Assembly: GCA_007126575.1 (NCBI GenBank)
Contig: SLBA01000016.1
Location: 30,392 to 94,391, forward strand
DNA length: 64,000 bases
From: Gemmatimonadota bacterium
GTDB taxonomy: Bacteria; Gemmatimonadota; Gemmatimonadetes; Longimicrobiales; Gaopeijiaceae
Direction: 5' to 3'
Below the pieces are notes generated by a model that searched no databases, was not told the origin of the DNA, and worked only from the letters and a program-made list of their open reading frames with translations. Both the position numbers and the translations under genes were made by a program. This document shows positions 52,237 to 60,368 of this stretch, piece by piece; position 1 is the first letter of the stretch; each line of letters opens with the position of its first letter.

Positions 52237-53730
52237 ATGTCCCTCTCCGATCCCCTCACCGACGCGGAGCTGCTCATCCGCTCCCGACACCCCTTCCTCC
52301 TGATCGAGGGAGAGGACCGGAGTCGGTCCCGCGACCTCCTTCGCCTTCTGGCCGACCGGATGGAGCTGCCCCTCTTCCGATGGTCCCGGGCACGGGGCCT
52401 CGTCCGGATCGACCGCGACGGCTCGATCTACGAGACCCGCGAGCTGGAGAAGGCGCTGCGCCACATCGCGGCAACGGAACAGCCGGCCCTCTACCTCCTG
52501 GACGGGCTCGAGTCCGTGCTCCCGGGGAGTGCCCTCGTCCAGTCCAAGTTCACCGAGGCCCTGGACCGCATGGAGGCCCTTCGGGGCGCGCTCATCCACG
52601 CCGGCCCGAGCCCGGAGCTTCCCGCTTCGCTGCGCTCCCGGGCCACGACCCTTCGGCTCCCGGGCCCCTCCCGCGAGGAGCTGCGCGACCTGATCGCCCA
52701 TATCTACCGCGACCTCTCGAAGCGCAAGCACGTCGAGATCTCGCTCTCGCGGGCCGAGATGGATCAGCTGGTGAACCAGCTGCTCGGGTTGACCATGATG
52801 GAGTCCGAGAAGATCCTCACCCGGGCAATCCTCGAAGACGGCGCCCTCTCGGCCGGGGATCTCGACGGGATCGCGGCCGCGAAGCGCCGGATCGTCGAAC
52901 GCGACGGTCTCCTCGAATACTATCCCGTCGAAGAGAGCTTCGCGCAGATCGCGGACCTCGAGAACCTGCGGGACTGGCTACGACGGCGGACCGCCCTGGT
53001 CCGGGACCCCGAGGGGGCCCGGGAGTTCGGGCTCACCTTTCCGAAGGGGATCCTTCTGGCCGGGGTGCCGGGCTGCGGCAAGAGCCTCTCCGCCCGAGCG
53101 ATCGCCACCGAGTGGAGGCTCCCCCTCCTGAAGCTGGACCCCTCGGCGCTCTACAACCGGTACGTGGGAGAGACCGAATCCAACTTCCGCCGGGCCATGG
53201 AGCTCGCGGAGCGGATGGCGCCGGTCGTCCTCTGGATCGACGAGCTCGAGAAGGCGTTCGCGTCGGGAGAAAGCGAGGACGGCGGCGTGTCGCGCCGGGT
53301 GCTGGGCACCTTCCTGAACTGGATGCAGGAGCGGACCGCCGACGTCTTCGTGCTCGCCACCGCGAACGACGTGGACCGCCTCCCGGCCGAGCTGATGCGC
53401 AAGGGGCGCTTCGACGAGCTCTTCTTCGTGGATCTTCCCGACCCGAAGAGCCGCGAGGAGATCCTGCGGATCCATCTGCGCCGGCGCAACCAGGACCCGT
53501 CCGGGGTCGATACCGCGCTGATCGCCGAGAAGTCCAAGGGGTTTTCGGGTGCGGAGCTGGAGCAGGTCGTGGTCTCGGCGCTCTACGCCGCCTTCGCCGA
53601 CGGAGAGGCGGTCGACACGCGGCTGCTCATGCGCGAGGTCGGGGCCACGCGCCCCTTGAGCGTGACGGCCAGTGAGCGGATCGAGCGACTGCGCGCCTGG
53701 GCGCGAGAGCGGACGGTCTCGGCCAACTGA
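52237..53730 (+). CDS. AAA+ ATPase, Ycf46-like
   Basis: 497 residues in two parts. The N-terminal half (about 1-215) is a degenerate AAA-like domain: a Walker B-like LYLLDGL is present, but no Walker A is seen. The C-terminal half is active: Walker A GVPGCGKS (276-283), Walker B VVLWIDELEKAF (about 330-341), sensor ATANDVDRLP, and an arginine-finger region MRKGRFDELFFVDLPD. This order is that of Ycf46-type proteins of cyanobacteria and plastids, whose function is poorly known (proposed in CO2 or stress response). It follows the MscS gene by 1 bp and ends 3 bp from the convergent HD-GYP gene. Confidence 0.87.
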   Translation: MSLSDPLTDAELLIRSRHPFLLIEGEDRSRSRDLLRLLADRMELPLFRWSRARGLVRIDRDGSIYETRELEKALRHIAATEQPALYLLDGLESVLPGSALVQSKFTEALDRMEALRGALIHAGPSPELPASLRSRATTLRLPGPSREELRDLIAHIYRDLSKRKHVEISLSRAEMDQLVNQLLGLTMMESEKILTRAILEDGALSAGDLDGIAAAKRRIVERDGLLEYYPVEESFAQIADLENLRDWLRRRTALVRDPEGAREFGLTFPKGILLAGVPGCGKSLSARAIATEWRLPLLKLDPSALYNRYVGETESNFRRAMELAERMAPVVLWIDELEKAFASGESEDGGVSRRVLGTFLNWMQERTADVFVLATANDVDRLPAELMRKGRFDELFFVDLPDPKSREEILRIHLRRRNQDPSGVDTALIAEKSKGFSGAELEQVVVSALYAAFADGEAVDTRLLMREVGATRPLSVTASERIERLRAWARERTVSAN

Positions 53731-53733
53731 GCT

Positions 53734-54846
53734 TCACTCCTCGAGGAGGACCTCCTGGGGGATCATCCCGGAGGCGAGCCCTTGATCCCTGTCGATCATC
53801 TCCTCGAGCTTCAGGACATCGCCACGCTCCACGAGGGTCCGGAAGGCATCCGCGACCTCGGGATCGAAGTGCGAGCCGCTGCACCGCAGGACCTCGTCGA
53901 TCGCCTCGTCCCGATCCATCGCCGACTTGTAGGGCCGGATGTGGGTCAGCGAGTCGAAGACGTCGGCCACCGCCACGAGCCGCCCGGAAAGGGGGATCTC
54001 GTCTCCCTCGAGCCCCAGGTACCCGGTGCCATCCCACTTCTCGTGGTGGTAGCGGGCGATCTCGCCGGCCAGCTGGAGGAGGGGAAAGCGGCTCCCGCTC
54101 AGGATACGCTCGCCGATCCCGATGTGCGCCTTCATCGCCTCGTACTCCTCGGCGGTCAGCGGACCGGGCTTCATCAGGATCGAGTCGGGAACGCCGATCT
54201 TTCCCAGGTCGTGCAGGGTCGCCGCCCAGCGCAGGAGCTGGACCTCGGATTCGGGCCGCCCGAGCTCCCTTGCCAGGAGCGCGGTGAGCAGCCCCACGCG
54301 GTCGGCGTGGCGCCCGGTGACGTCATCTCGATACTCGGCAGCGAGTGCCAACCGGTTCAGGATCTCGCCCTGCGCCTGGGCCAGCTCCCGGGTCCGCTCG
54401 CGCACCCGCTCCTCGAGGGTGCGGTTGTAGTCACTGAGCTCCAGGTGGAGCAGGCGGGTCTCGAGGAGATTGCGAATCCGCAGAAGGACCTCGGTCACGT
54501 CGAAGGGCTTGGTGATGAAGTCGCGGGCTCCGGCTCTGAGCGCCCGCTCCCTCACCTCGGGAGCCAGGTCGCCCGTCAGCACGAGCACCGGTCGGTAGTC
54601 GTGCTCCGAGACCTCGCCCCGCAGCGTCCGCAGCACGTCGAAGCCGTCCAGGTGCGGCATCCGGAGATCGAGCAGGAGGAGGTCGGGCTGAAACTCCCGA
54701 AAGGTCTCCATCGCGACTCTCGGATCGGTGATCCCCCTCACCTTCTCATAGCCCGAGCGCGCCAGGATCCGCTGGAGCACATCGACGTTCGTGGACTCGT
54801 CGTCGAGGACCAGGATTCTGCATCCTTCCGGTGTTCTGGAATGCAT
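53734..54846 (-). CDS. Response regulator with HD-GYP phosphodiesterase domain
   Basis: 370 residues: receiver (about 10-130, ILVLDDEST, phospho-acceptor Asp in LLLLDLRMPHLDG, VLVLTGD, FITKPF), coiled linker, and an HD-GYP domain (about 165-330). The catalytic elements are AATLHDLGKIG, HIGIGERIL, HHEKWDGTGYLGL (the GYP motif here is GYL) and ADVFDSLTHIRPYK. It probably hydrolyses cyclic di-GMP to pGpG or GMP when phosphorylated. The GYP-to-GYL change is in the signature loop, but metal ligands appear intact. The cognate kinase is not next to it. Confidence 0.9.
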   Translation of the reverse strand: MHSRTPEGCRILVLDDESTNVDVLQRILARSGYEKVRGITDPRVAMETFREFQPDLLLLDLRMPHLDGFDVLRTLRGEVSEHDYRPVLVLTGDLAPEVRERALRAGARDFITKPFDVTEVLLRIRNLLETRLLHLELSDYNRTLEERVRERTRELAQAQGEILNRLALAAEYRDDVTGRHADRVGLLTALLARELGRPESEVQLLRWAATLHDLGKIGVPDSILMKPGPLTAEEYEAMKAHIGIGERILSGSRFPLLQLAGEIARYHHEKWDGTGYLGLEGDEIPLSGRLVAVADVFDSLTHIRPYKSAMDRDEAIDEVLRCSGSHFDPEVADAFRTLVERGDVLKLEEMIDRDQGLASGMIPQEVLLEE

Positions 54847-54905
54847 GAGGACCCTACGGGAAGGGGGGAGGCGACGGCGTGGGATTCGGGGACGGGAATC
54901 CCAAC

Positions 54906-55859
54906 CTATCCACTCTCGGCCCGGCTGGAAAGCACTTCCTCTTCGGCCGGTCTGAGCGTCCCGTCCTCGGGATAGCGGCGAGCCGGGACAACGACGAAGA
55001 ACCCGTCTTCGCCCTGGAGCTGATAGAGGGGCAGGAGGATCCAGCCGTTCAGGGGGGAGTGGACCGGACCATTCCGGTCGTGGGCGAGGACCTCGCCCTT
55101 GCGGATGGGGGCCAGGTTCCGGTACCCGGGGCGCATCTCGAAGCGATCCTCGGCGCGGACCGGATGTCGATGCACCAGCTCCAGGATCGGTGGGAGCGTC
55201 CGGGTCAGGGACATCAGCTCGCCCGTGGCCGCGGCCTCGTCGAGCGCCCCGGCGTCCACCAGCCCCATCAGGGTGACCGAGAGCCGCAGGACCTGCTGCG
55301 TGCGGTGGCTCGAGTCGGGATCGGTGTGCGCCCCCGCCTCGAGCACGAGGTTCCCGACCCCCTGTCGATCGAGCCATTCCGAGATCGTTCCCGAGATCCG
55401 TCGAGCCAGTCCCAGCACCCTGGGTACCGGGAGGCGGTCGGCCATCGCACGGCCCCACTCCGAATCCCCGACCACGGTGAAGGGGGGACCCAGCCCCGAG
55501 GTCGTGTGGACATCCATGAGCCGAACCGGACCCCGGGCCCTGCGGAAGATGGTGGCGAGCGAGCGGGTCAGCGCCCGCCGCTCCCTCCCCTCTCGCAGGT
55601 GGGCGACCTCACCGGGCGAGTAGGTCCAGAGTCGGTTCAGGTCGCGGTCGAGGTACCGGCGTCCCCGGGCGAGGGCCGCCCGGTGTCCGACCAGGCCGAC
55701 CACTTCGCCGCGCCGCAGCCCCCCGGCCTCCTTGATCCCCCGGACGAGGCGGAGCGCGCCCTCGACGCCCGCGGGCTCGTTGCCGTGGATCGCGGTGAGC
55801 ACGACGAGGGTCGGGCCCGGCTCGGGTCCCTCGAGTGAGAAGAGCACACGATCCCTCAT
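54906..55859 (-). CDS. AstE/AspA-type (succinylglutamate desuccinylase/aspartoacylase) hydrolase
   Basis: 317-residue zinc deacylase of the M14-related AstE/AspA family. Zinc ligands: His and Glu in AIHGNEPAG, and His in LMDVHTTSG; RRYLDRDLNRLW carries the substrate-binding Arg/Asn block, and the likely catalytic Glu is in NLVLEAGAH. A C-terminal beta domain (about 220-317) is standard. It removes an acyl group from an amino acid or peptide. The ATG overlaps by four bases the stop of the GCS2-CBS gene, so the two are probably made together. Neither succinylarginine nor aspartoacylase pathway genes lie nearby, so the substrate is likely different. Confidence 0.85.
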   Translation of the reverse strand: MRDRVLFSLEGPEPGPTLVVLTAIHGNEPAGVEGALRLVRGIKEAGGLRRGEVVGLVGHRAALARGRRYLDRDLNRLWTYSPGEVAHLREGRERRALTRSLATIFRRARGPVRLMDVHTTSGLGPPFTVVGDSEWGRAMADRLPVPRVLGLARRISGTISEWLDRQGVGNLVLEAGAHTDPDSSHRTQQVLRLSVTLMGLVDAGALDEAAATGELMSLTRTLPPILELVHRHPVRAEDRFEMRPGYRNLAPIRKGEVLAHDRNGPVHSPLNGWILLPLYQLQGEDGFFVVVPARRYPEDGTLRPAEEEVLSSRAESG

Positions 55860-57769
55860 GGAGCCCGGAGGCGCTCCTCCAACAGCTCGTAGGCGATCGG
55901 CATGAAGTCGCGTTCGGTGACGAGCCCGACCAGGCGGTCGTCCTGCACCACGGGGAGGCAGGCCACCTGGTGGGTGCGCATCAGCTGAATGGCCTCGAGC
56001 GTCGGGGTCTGCGGAGAGACGGTCAGGATCTCGACCTCCATCACATCCTTGACGGGGATGGGCCCATCCACCTCTCCCTCGCCCCGCTCGACCAGGCTGC
56101 GCAACAGGGAGCGATACGAGATCAACCCCACGAGTCGCTGCTGGTGGTCCTCGACCGGGACGTGGCGAATCCCCTCGCGATCCATCACGAAGGCGACCAG
56201 GTCGACGAGCTCGTCCTCGTTGACCGTCACGGGTCGGGTGTTCATGTACTGCTCGACCCTCAGGTAAGTATGGGTCCACCCTCCGGACTCCTCGAGCCGG
56301 GCGAGCGCCCACTCGTGGACCGGCGCTCCTCCGCGCTGACGCTCCACGCTCGCCGCGGTGAGCGCCGCGAGCTGCTCCGACCGCGTCCCCGAGCCCGCCA
56401 TCGAGGTGGCGGAGTCGATGAGCCAGCTGGCCCCGGTGCAGCGCGCCTTCACCCGGGCCTCGACCACCCCGAGGTATCGATCGATGTCCTCCTCGCAAAT
56501 GCCGGTCGAGCGCAGACCGTCTCGAGCCAGGGGGATCACCACCTCGAGGAGGAGCCGCGAGGCACTCCAGACCTCACCGTCGATCCAGTGGAGTCCGGCG
56601 CGCAGCCCGTCGCGGGCCGCGGCCAGGAAATTCCCCTTCGCCTCGTCGAAGTCCATCAGCTCGGCCGGATCCCCGTACTTCTCGACCACCCCGAGGATGA
56701 CACCGGTCCAGAGCGCCGCACCCGCGACCTCGTCGATCACACTCGGGCCCGAGGGCAGCGCCCGACATTCGATGCGCATGTGGGCCTCGCCATTGCTCAC
56801 CCCCAGGCACGGCCGGTTCCAGCGGTAGATCGTCGAATTGTAGAGCTGCAGCGCCTCGAGGCCGGGGATCTCGCCCCGGTCGAGCATCTCGATCGGGTCC
56901 TCGGGAACGGGACCCGCGAGAAGGACCCGAAAGCGGGAGAGGTCCTCGGCAAAGAGCTCGGTGACCGACCGTCTGACCCATTGGTCGCCGAAGCGTACCC
57001 TCGGCACGAGATCACGCACGTATGGGGTCGCCGAGCGGGTATCCAGAGATTGCTGGAAGAGCGCGATCCGGGTCTCGGCCCACAGCCGCCGACCGAAGAG
57101 GAGGGGCGAGTTCACCGAGGCTGCCAGCACCGGTGCCGTGACGAGCTGCGCCGCGTTGTAGAAGGCCGGAAACTCCGAGGGACTCACCTGCAGGTGCACC
57201 TGACAAGAGGTGTTGCACGCCTCGAGCATCACCGAGTCGTGCCGGATGATCAGCTCGTCGGTGCCCTCGATCCTTAGGTGGTATTCGCCCCCCCGCATCC
57301 GGGTCAACGCCTCGTTCAGGGCCCGATACCGAGGCTTCGGCGTGATCTGGTCCATCGTCAGGTCGGACTTCGCGAGGGTCGGAAGGGTCCCGCACAGCAC
57401 GACCTCGGCGCCCTCGGCCAGCGCCGCCTCTCGAGCCTCGGAGACGTACCGGTCGAGCGCGGCCTCGACGTTCGAGAAGGCCCGGTCCTCGAGTCGCTCC
57501 GGCGGGAGGTTGATCTCGAGGTTGAAGAGGGCCAGCTCGGGGGTGAAGGGCCCGCCCTTCAGTCGCTCGAGAACCCGTGGCGCGACCGACGCGGGGCGCC
57601 ATCCATCGCCGACCAGGAAGAGCTCCTGCTCGGCCCCGAAGTGCCGGGGGCCGTCGATGATCAGTCCCTCGTCGAGCATCCGCTCGAGTGCCTGCAGGTC
57701 GCGCAGCACCGCGCGGGTGAAGAGCCGGATCGCTTCAGGTTTCAGTTCCTCGAATTCCTCTTCACCCAT
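55856..57769 (-). CDS. Glutamate-cysteine ligase-like (GCS2) enzyme fused to a CBS pair
   Basis: 637 residues. The first 480 or so form a GCS2-type ligase of the glutamine-synthetase fold: FGAEQELFLVGDG (metal Glu pair), EINLPPERL, DSVMLEACNTSCQVHLQVSP, ALQLYNSTIYRWNRPCLG and RIECRALPSGPSVIDEVA. From about residue 508 two CBS repeats follow: YMNTRPVTVNEDELVDLVAFVM and VKDVMEVEILTVSPQTPTLEAIQLM, closing with GLVTERDFM. The family ligates an amino acid to the gamma-carboxyl of glutamate. CBS pairs normally sense adenosine nucleotides or SAM. I do not know of a characterised fusion of this kind, so substrate and control are open. A strong AAGGAA site precedes the ATG. Confidence 0.85.
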   Translation of the reverse strand: MGEEEFEELKPEAIRLFTRAVLRDLQALERMLDEGLIIDGPRHFGAEQELFLVGDGWRPASVAPRVLERLKGGPFTPELALFNLEINLPPERLEDRAFSNVEAALDRYVSEAREAALAEGAEVVLCGTLPTLAKSDLTMDQITPKPRYRALNEALTRMRGGEYHLRIEGTDELIIRHDSVMLEACNTSCQVHLQVSPSEFPAFYNAAQLVTAPVLAASVNSPLLFGRRLWAETRIALFQQSLDTRSATPYVRDLVPRVRFGDQWVRRSVTELFAEDLSRFRVLLAGPVPEDPIEMLDRGEIPGLEALQLYNSTIYRWNRPCLGVSNGEAHMRIECRALPSGPSVIDEVAGAALWTGVILGVVEKYGDPAELMDFDEAKGNFLAAARDGLRAGLHWIDGEVWSASRLLLEVVIPLARDGLRSTGICEEDIDRYLGVVEARVKARCTGASWLIDSATSMAGSGTRSEQLAALTAASVERQRGGAPVHEWALARLEESGGWTHTYLRVEQYMNTRPVTVNEDELVDLVAFVMDREGIRHVPVEDHQQRLVGLISYRSLLRSLVERGEGEVDGPIPVKDVMEVEILTVSPQTPTLEAIQLMRTHQVACLPVVQDDRLVGLVTERDFMPIAYELLEERLRAP

Positions 57770-57795
57770 CGGGCGTTCCTTTCGGCATGATCCGG

Positions 57796-58344
57796 TCAGG
57801 GCCGACCGAGTAGAGTGGGGACGGCGATCCAGCTTCCGGCCTGTTCTCTCGCCTCGATGATGCGGGCGGAGGGGAGTTGAAAGTATCGTTCCAGGACCTT
57901 GACGTGAATGAGCCCGATCACCTCCTCGTCGGAGAAGTCGAGCCCGGCCCATTGCTGAGGGGGCGTCTCCCTGAACAGGCGCGCCGCTCTCTCCAGTCGC
58001 GGCCCCGCATCCTCGGGACTCAGATCGACATGGAACCGCGAGGGGCTCATGTCGAAGCGACGGGCCACCGCCATCCAGGTCCCCCCACCCCGCCGGTAGG
58101 CGAGAATCGCGGGGGGTGCGAGGCCCGTCTCTCTCGCCAGGAGGAGGAGGACCGGGAGCTCCTCGGCGGAGATCCGGTCCTCGAGGAGGATGTGGGCCTC
58201 GGACTCCGCTACCTGGAAGTGCGCCGCAATCACGCGAACGTACGACTGGCGCTCCGGATCCTGCGCCGCGAGGGGCGCCGCGATCAGCAGCAGGGTCGGT
58301 AGCAGGAGCAATCCGACGCGCGGGTTGAATTGGAGGGGCGGCAT
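57796..58344 (-). CDS. Hypothetical exported protein
   Basis: 182 residues with a signal peptide (about 10-30, ending PLAAQ). The mature part is helical: VRVIAAHFQVAESEAHILLEDRISAEELPVLLLLARETGLAP, then RRGGGTWMAVARRFDMSPSRFHVDL and EEVIGLIHVKVLERYFQLPSARIIE. I do not recognise the family. The start chosen gives a normal signal peptide; an in-frame ATG 11 codons further up lacks a ribosome-binding site. It lies 26 bp upstream of the GCS2-CBS gene on the same strand and could form an operon with it. Confidence 0.7.
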   Translation of the reverse strand: MPPLQFNPRVGLLLLPTLLLIAAPLAAQDPERQSYVRVIAAHFQVAESEAHILLEDRISAEELPVLLLLARETGLAPPAILAYRRGGGTWMAVARRFDMSPSRFHVDLSPEDAGPRLERAARLFRETPPQQWAGLDFSDEEVIGLIHVKVLERYFQLPSARIIEAREQAGSWIAVPTLLGRP

Positions 58345-58417
58345 GGCATCTCCCGGATATGGTTGGACCAACTCACCATACATGGTACCGGCCGGTCCGG
58401 CGAGGGGGTCCACGCAA

Positions 58418-58451
58418 ACGGCCGCCTCACCCGAACGGGCGAGGCGGCCGT
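58418..58451 (-). terminator. Terminator of the cupredoxin gene
   Basis: Perfect 11-bp stem ACGGCCGCCTC (58418-58428) / GAGGCGGCCGT (58441-58451) with further CCCG/CGGG pairing in the 12-base loop. On the minus strand a TTTG tail follows. It starts about 40 bp after the cupredoxin stop and separates that gene from the next minus-strand gene. Confidence 0.75.
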
Positions 58452-58492
58452 GTCCTGCGAAACCCGACGGACGATCTCCGCCGAATCACTCC

Positions 58493-59065
58493 TTACATCT
58501 GGACGCCGTGGCTGCCGTCATCGGAGACGATGAACGGAAGAACCATGCCGTTCGCGGCATGTCCGGTCACGTAGCAGATAAGGGCGTACTCGCCGGCCGT
58601 CTCGGCCACGAAGGTGATGGTCTCACTCTCACCCGGCATCGTCGACTCGGTCATCGACGTCGGGTTGGAGCTCATCCCTCCCTCGAAGACGGGCGTCGGC
58701 GACGAGTAGCTGGCGGGATAGGTGGCCTGCGCCTCGCCGATCCCGACCGAGTGGCCCATGCCGGGGTCCTGGTTCGAGAAGTTGATCGTCACCGTGAAGC
58801 CCTCGGGAACCGTGATCTCGCCGGCTCCGCCGTACAGCCCGTTGTAGTTCCAGTAGTTGTTCGCGTTCGACGACCCGGCGACCAGGTCGATCGTCACGGT
58901 CTGGGCGTCCTCGTCGACCTGGAACCAGTCCGCGTCCTGAGCGGCCGCAGGGGCCTGCTCGGCAGCGGGAGCGTCCGTGGCGGGCGCGGGCTGATCAGCC
59001 GGCTCGTCGCCGCCACAGGCTGCGATTCCGAAAATGAGCGCCGCGGAAAGTGCCTTGATACGCAT
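58493..59065 (-). CDS. Cupredoxin lipoprotein (sulfocyanin-like)
   Basis: 190 residues. A signal peptide ends in a lipobox (GIAACGG, Cys about 17), followed by an Ala/Pro linker (about 20-45). The blue-copper domain has ligands His in GMGHSVGI and Cys-x4-His-x4-Met in CYVTGHAANGM. The large insertion and NNYWNYNGLYGG resemble sulfocyanins. It likely carries electrons in the periplasm for the respiratory chain. The ATG used is preceded by AAGGA at normal spacing; a TTG three codons upstream would be too close to that site. Confidence 0.88.
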   Translation of the reverse strand: MRIKALSAALIFGIAACGGDEPADQPAPATDAPAAEQAPAAAQDADWFQVDEDAQTVTIDLVAGSSNANNYWNYNGLYGGAGEITVPEGFTVTINFSNQDPGMGHSVGIGEAQATYPASYSSPTPVFEGGMSSNPTSMTESTMPGESETITFVAETAGEYALICYVTGHAANGMVLPFIVSDDGSHGVQM

Positions 59066-59191
59066 ATTCTTCAATTCCTTGTCCTGAGTGGGTTGGCCAT
59101 CTGCTTCGGGCAGGCCGGTCTTCCGATTCCCGCCGACTACAGCTTGGTAAACTAAAGCGTTTCACGGCGGGGCGGAAGGGTTCGACGAGCG

Positions 59192-60352
59192 TCAGGACGA
59201 GGCGTAGGCCGTGTTCTCTTCGATATAGCCCTCGGTCAGGTCGCATCCCAACGCCCGCCCTGCGGCGGTCCCGACGCCGAGCTCGATCCGGATCTCGATC
59301 GTCTCGTCGCCCAGTCGCTCCCTCAGGCCGGCCTCGTCGAAGTCGGCGCGGAGCCCGTCGCGGATCACCGCCATTCCCTGCAGCTCGGCCTGCACCCGGT
59401 CGGGCTGGATCCTGCATTCCACACACTTTCCGATCGCCATCAGGATGCGGCCCACATTCGGATCGCGTCCGTAGATCATGGTCTTGACCAGTGGGCTCTC
59501 GGTCACCGACCGGGCGATTCGTCGCGCCTCGACCTCGTCGACCGCGCCCCCGACGGACACCCGCAGGAGGCGCGTCGCGCCCTCTCCGTCGCGGGCAATG
59601 GCCTCGGCCATTCGGTCCGACAGCAGGACGAAGGCCTCGGAAAGCGCGGGGTGAGACACGGGCCCGGCGGCCCCCGAGGCCATCGCGACGACCATGTCCG
59701 AGGTGCTGGTGTCCGTGTCCACAGAGAGCACCTGGAAGGAGTCGCGGGCCCCCGCCCAAACCATCTCCCGGAGCGCGGAAGCGGGGACCTCGGCGTCGGT
59801 GAAGAAATACACCAGCATGGTGGCCATGTTGGGGGCGATCATCCCCGCCCCCTTGCCGACCACCGAGAGGATCGCGCCCTCGACCGCCATCGAAAACGCC
59901 TTGGGCACCCGGTCGGTCGTCATGATCCCCCGTGCGCCCACCAGGGGATCGGCCCCCGCTTCGGCCGCCATCCCTCGAATCCCAGCCTCCACCCGTTCGA
60001 TGGGAAGGGGGCGTCCGATCACGCCGGTCGAGCCGACGAGGATCTGCGTGGGATCCACCCCGAGTTCGGCACCCGCGGCCGCGGCCATTCGCCGGGCGTC
60101 CTCCATCCCCCGCGCACCGGTCGCCACATTCGATACCCCGGAGTTGACGACCACGCCCCGCAGCCGCCCACCCGCCAGCCGCTCGCGCGCCAGAAGGATG
60201 GGGGCCCCCGGAAAGTGGTTGCGCGTGAGCAGGCCCGCCGCGCTCGCCTTTCGGTCGCTATAGAAAAGGGCGAGGTCCGCCCCGGCCGACTTGATTCCGC
60301 AGTGCGTTGCCGCGCAACGGAAGCCCGTCGGCAGTCGGGGTACCTCGTCCAT
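59192..60352 (-). CDS. argJ: Glutamate N-acetyltransferase (ArgJ)
   Basis: Recycles the acetyl group from N-acetylornithine to glutamate in arginine synthesis. The 386-residue precursor self-cleaves before Thr178 in KGAGMIAPNMATML, giving alpha and beta chains. STGVIG supplies the oxyanion Thr-Gly, and the C-terminus has DPNVGRILMAIGK and ENTAYASS. The usual NSGNANACTG motif reads NSGVSNVATG here, a divergence near the substrate pocket. With the NAGS-K fusion at 29.5 kb the cell holds both acetyl-glutamate-forming activities. It lies 126 bp upstream of the cupredoxin gene. Confidence 0.93.
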   Translation of the reverse strand: MDEVPRLPTGFRCAATHCGIKSAGADLALFYSDRKASAAGLLTRNHFPGAPILLARERLAGGRLRGVVVNSGVSNVATGARGMEDARRMAAAAGAELGVDPTQILVGSTGVIGRPLPIERVEAGIRGMAAEAGADPLVGARGIMTTDRVPKAFSMAVEGAILSVVGKGAGMIAPNMATMLVYFFTDAEVPASALREMVWAGARDSFQVLSVDTDTSTSDMVVAMASGAAGPVSHPALSEAFVLLSDRMAEAIARDGEGATRLLRVSVGGAVDEVEARRIARSVTESPLVKTMIYGRDPNVGRILMAIGKCVECRIQPDRVQAELQGMAVIRDGLRADFDEAGLRERLGDETIEIRIELGVGTAAGRALGCDLTEGYIEENTAYASS

Positions 60353-60368
60353 CGGGAGCTCCCTGGAT

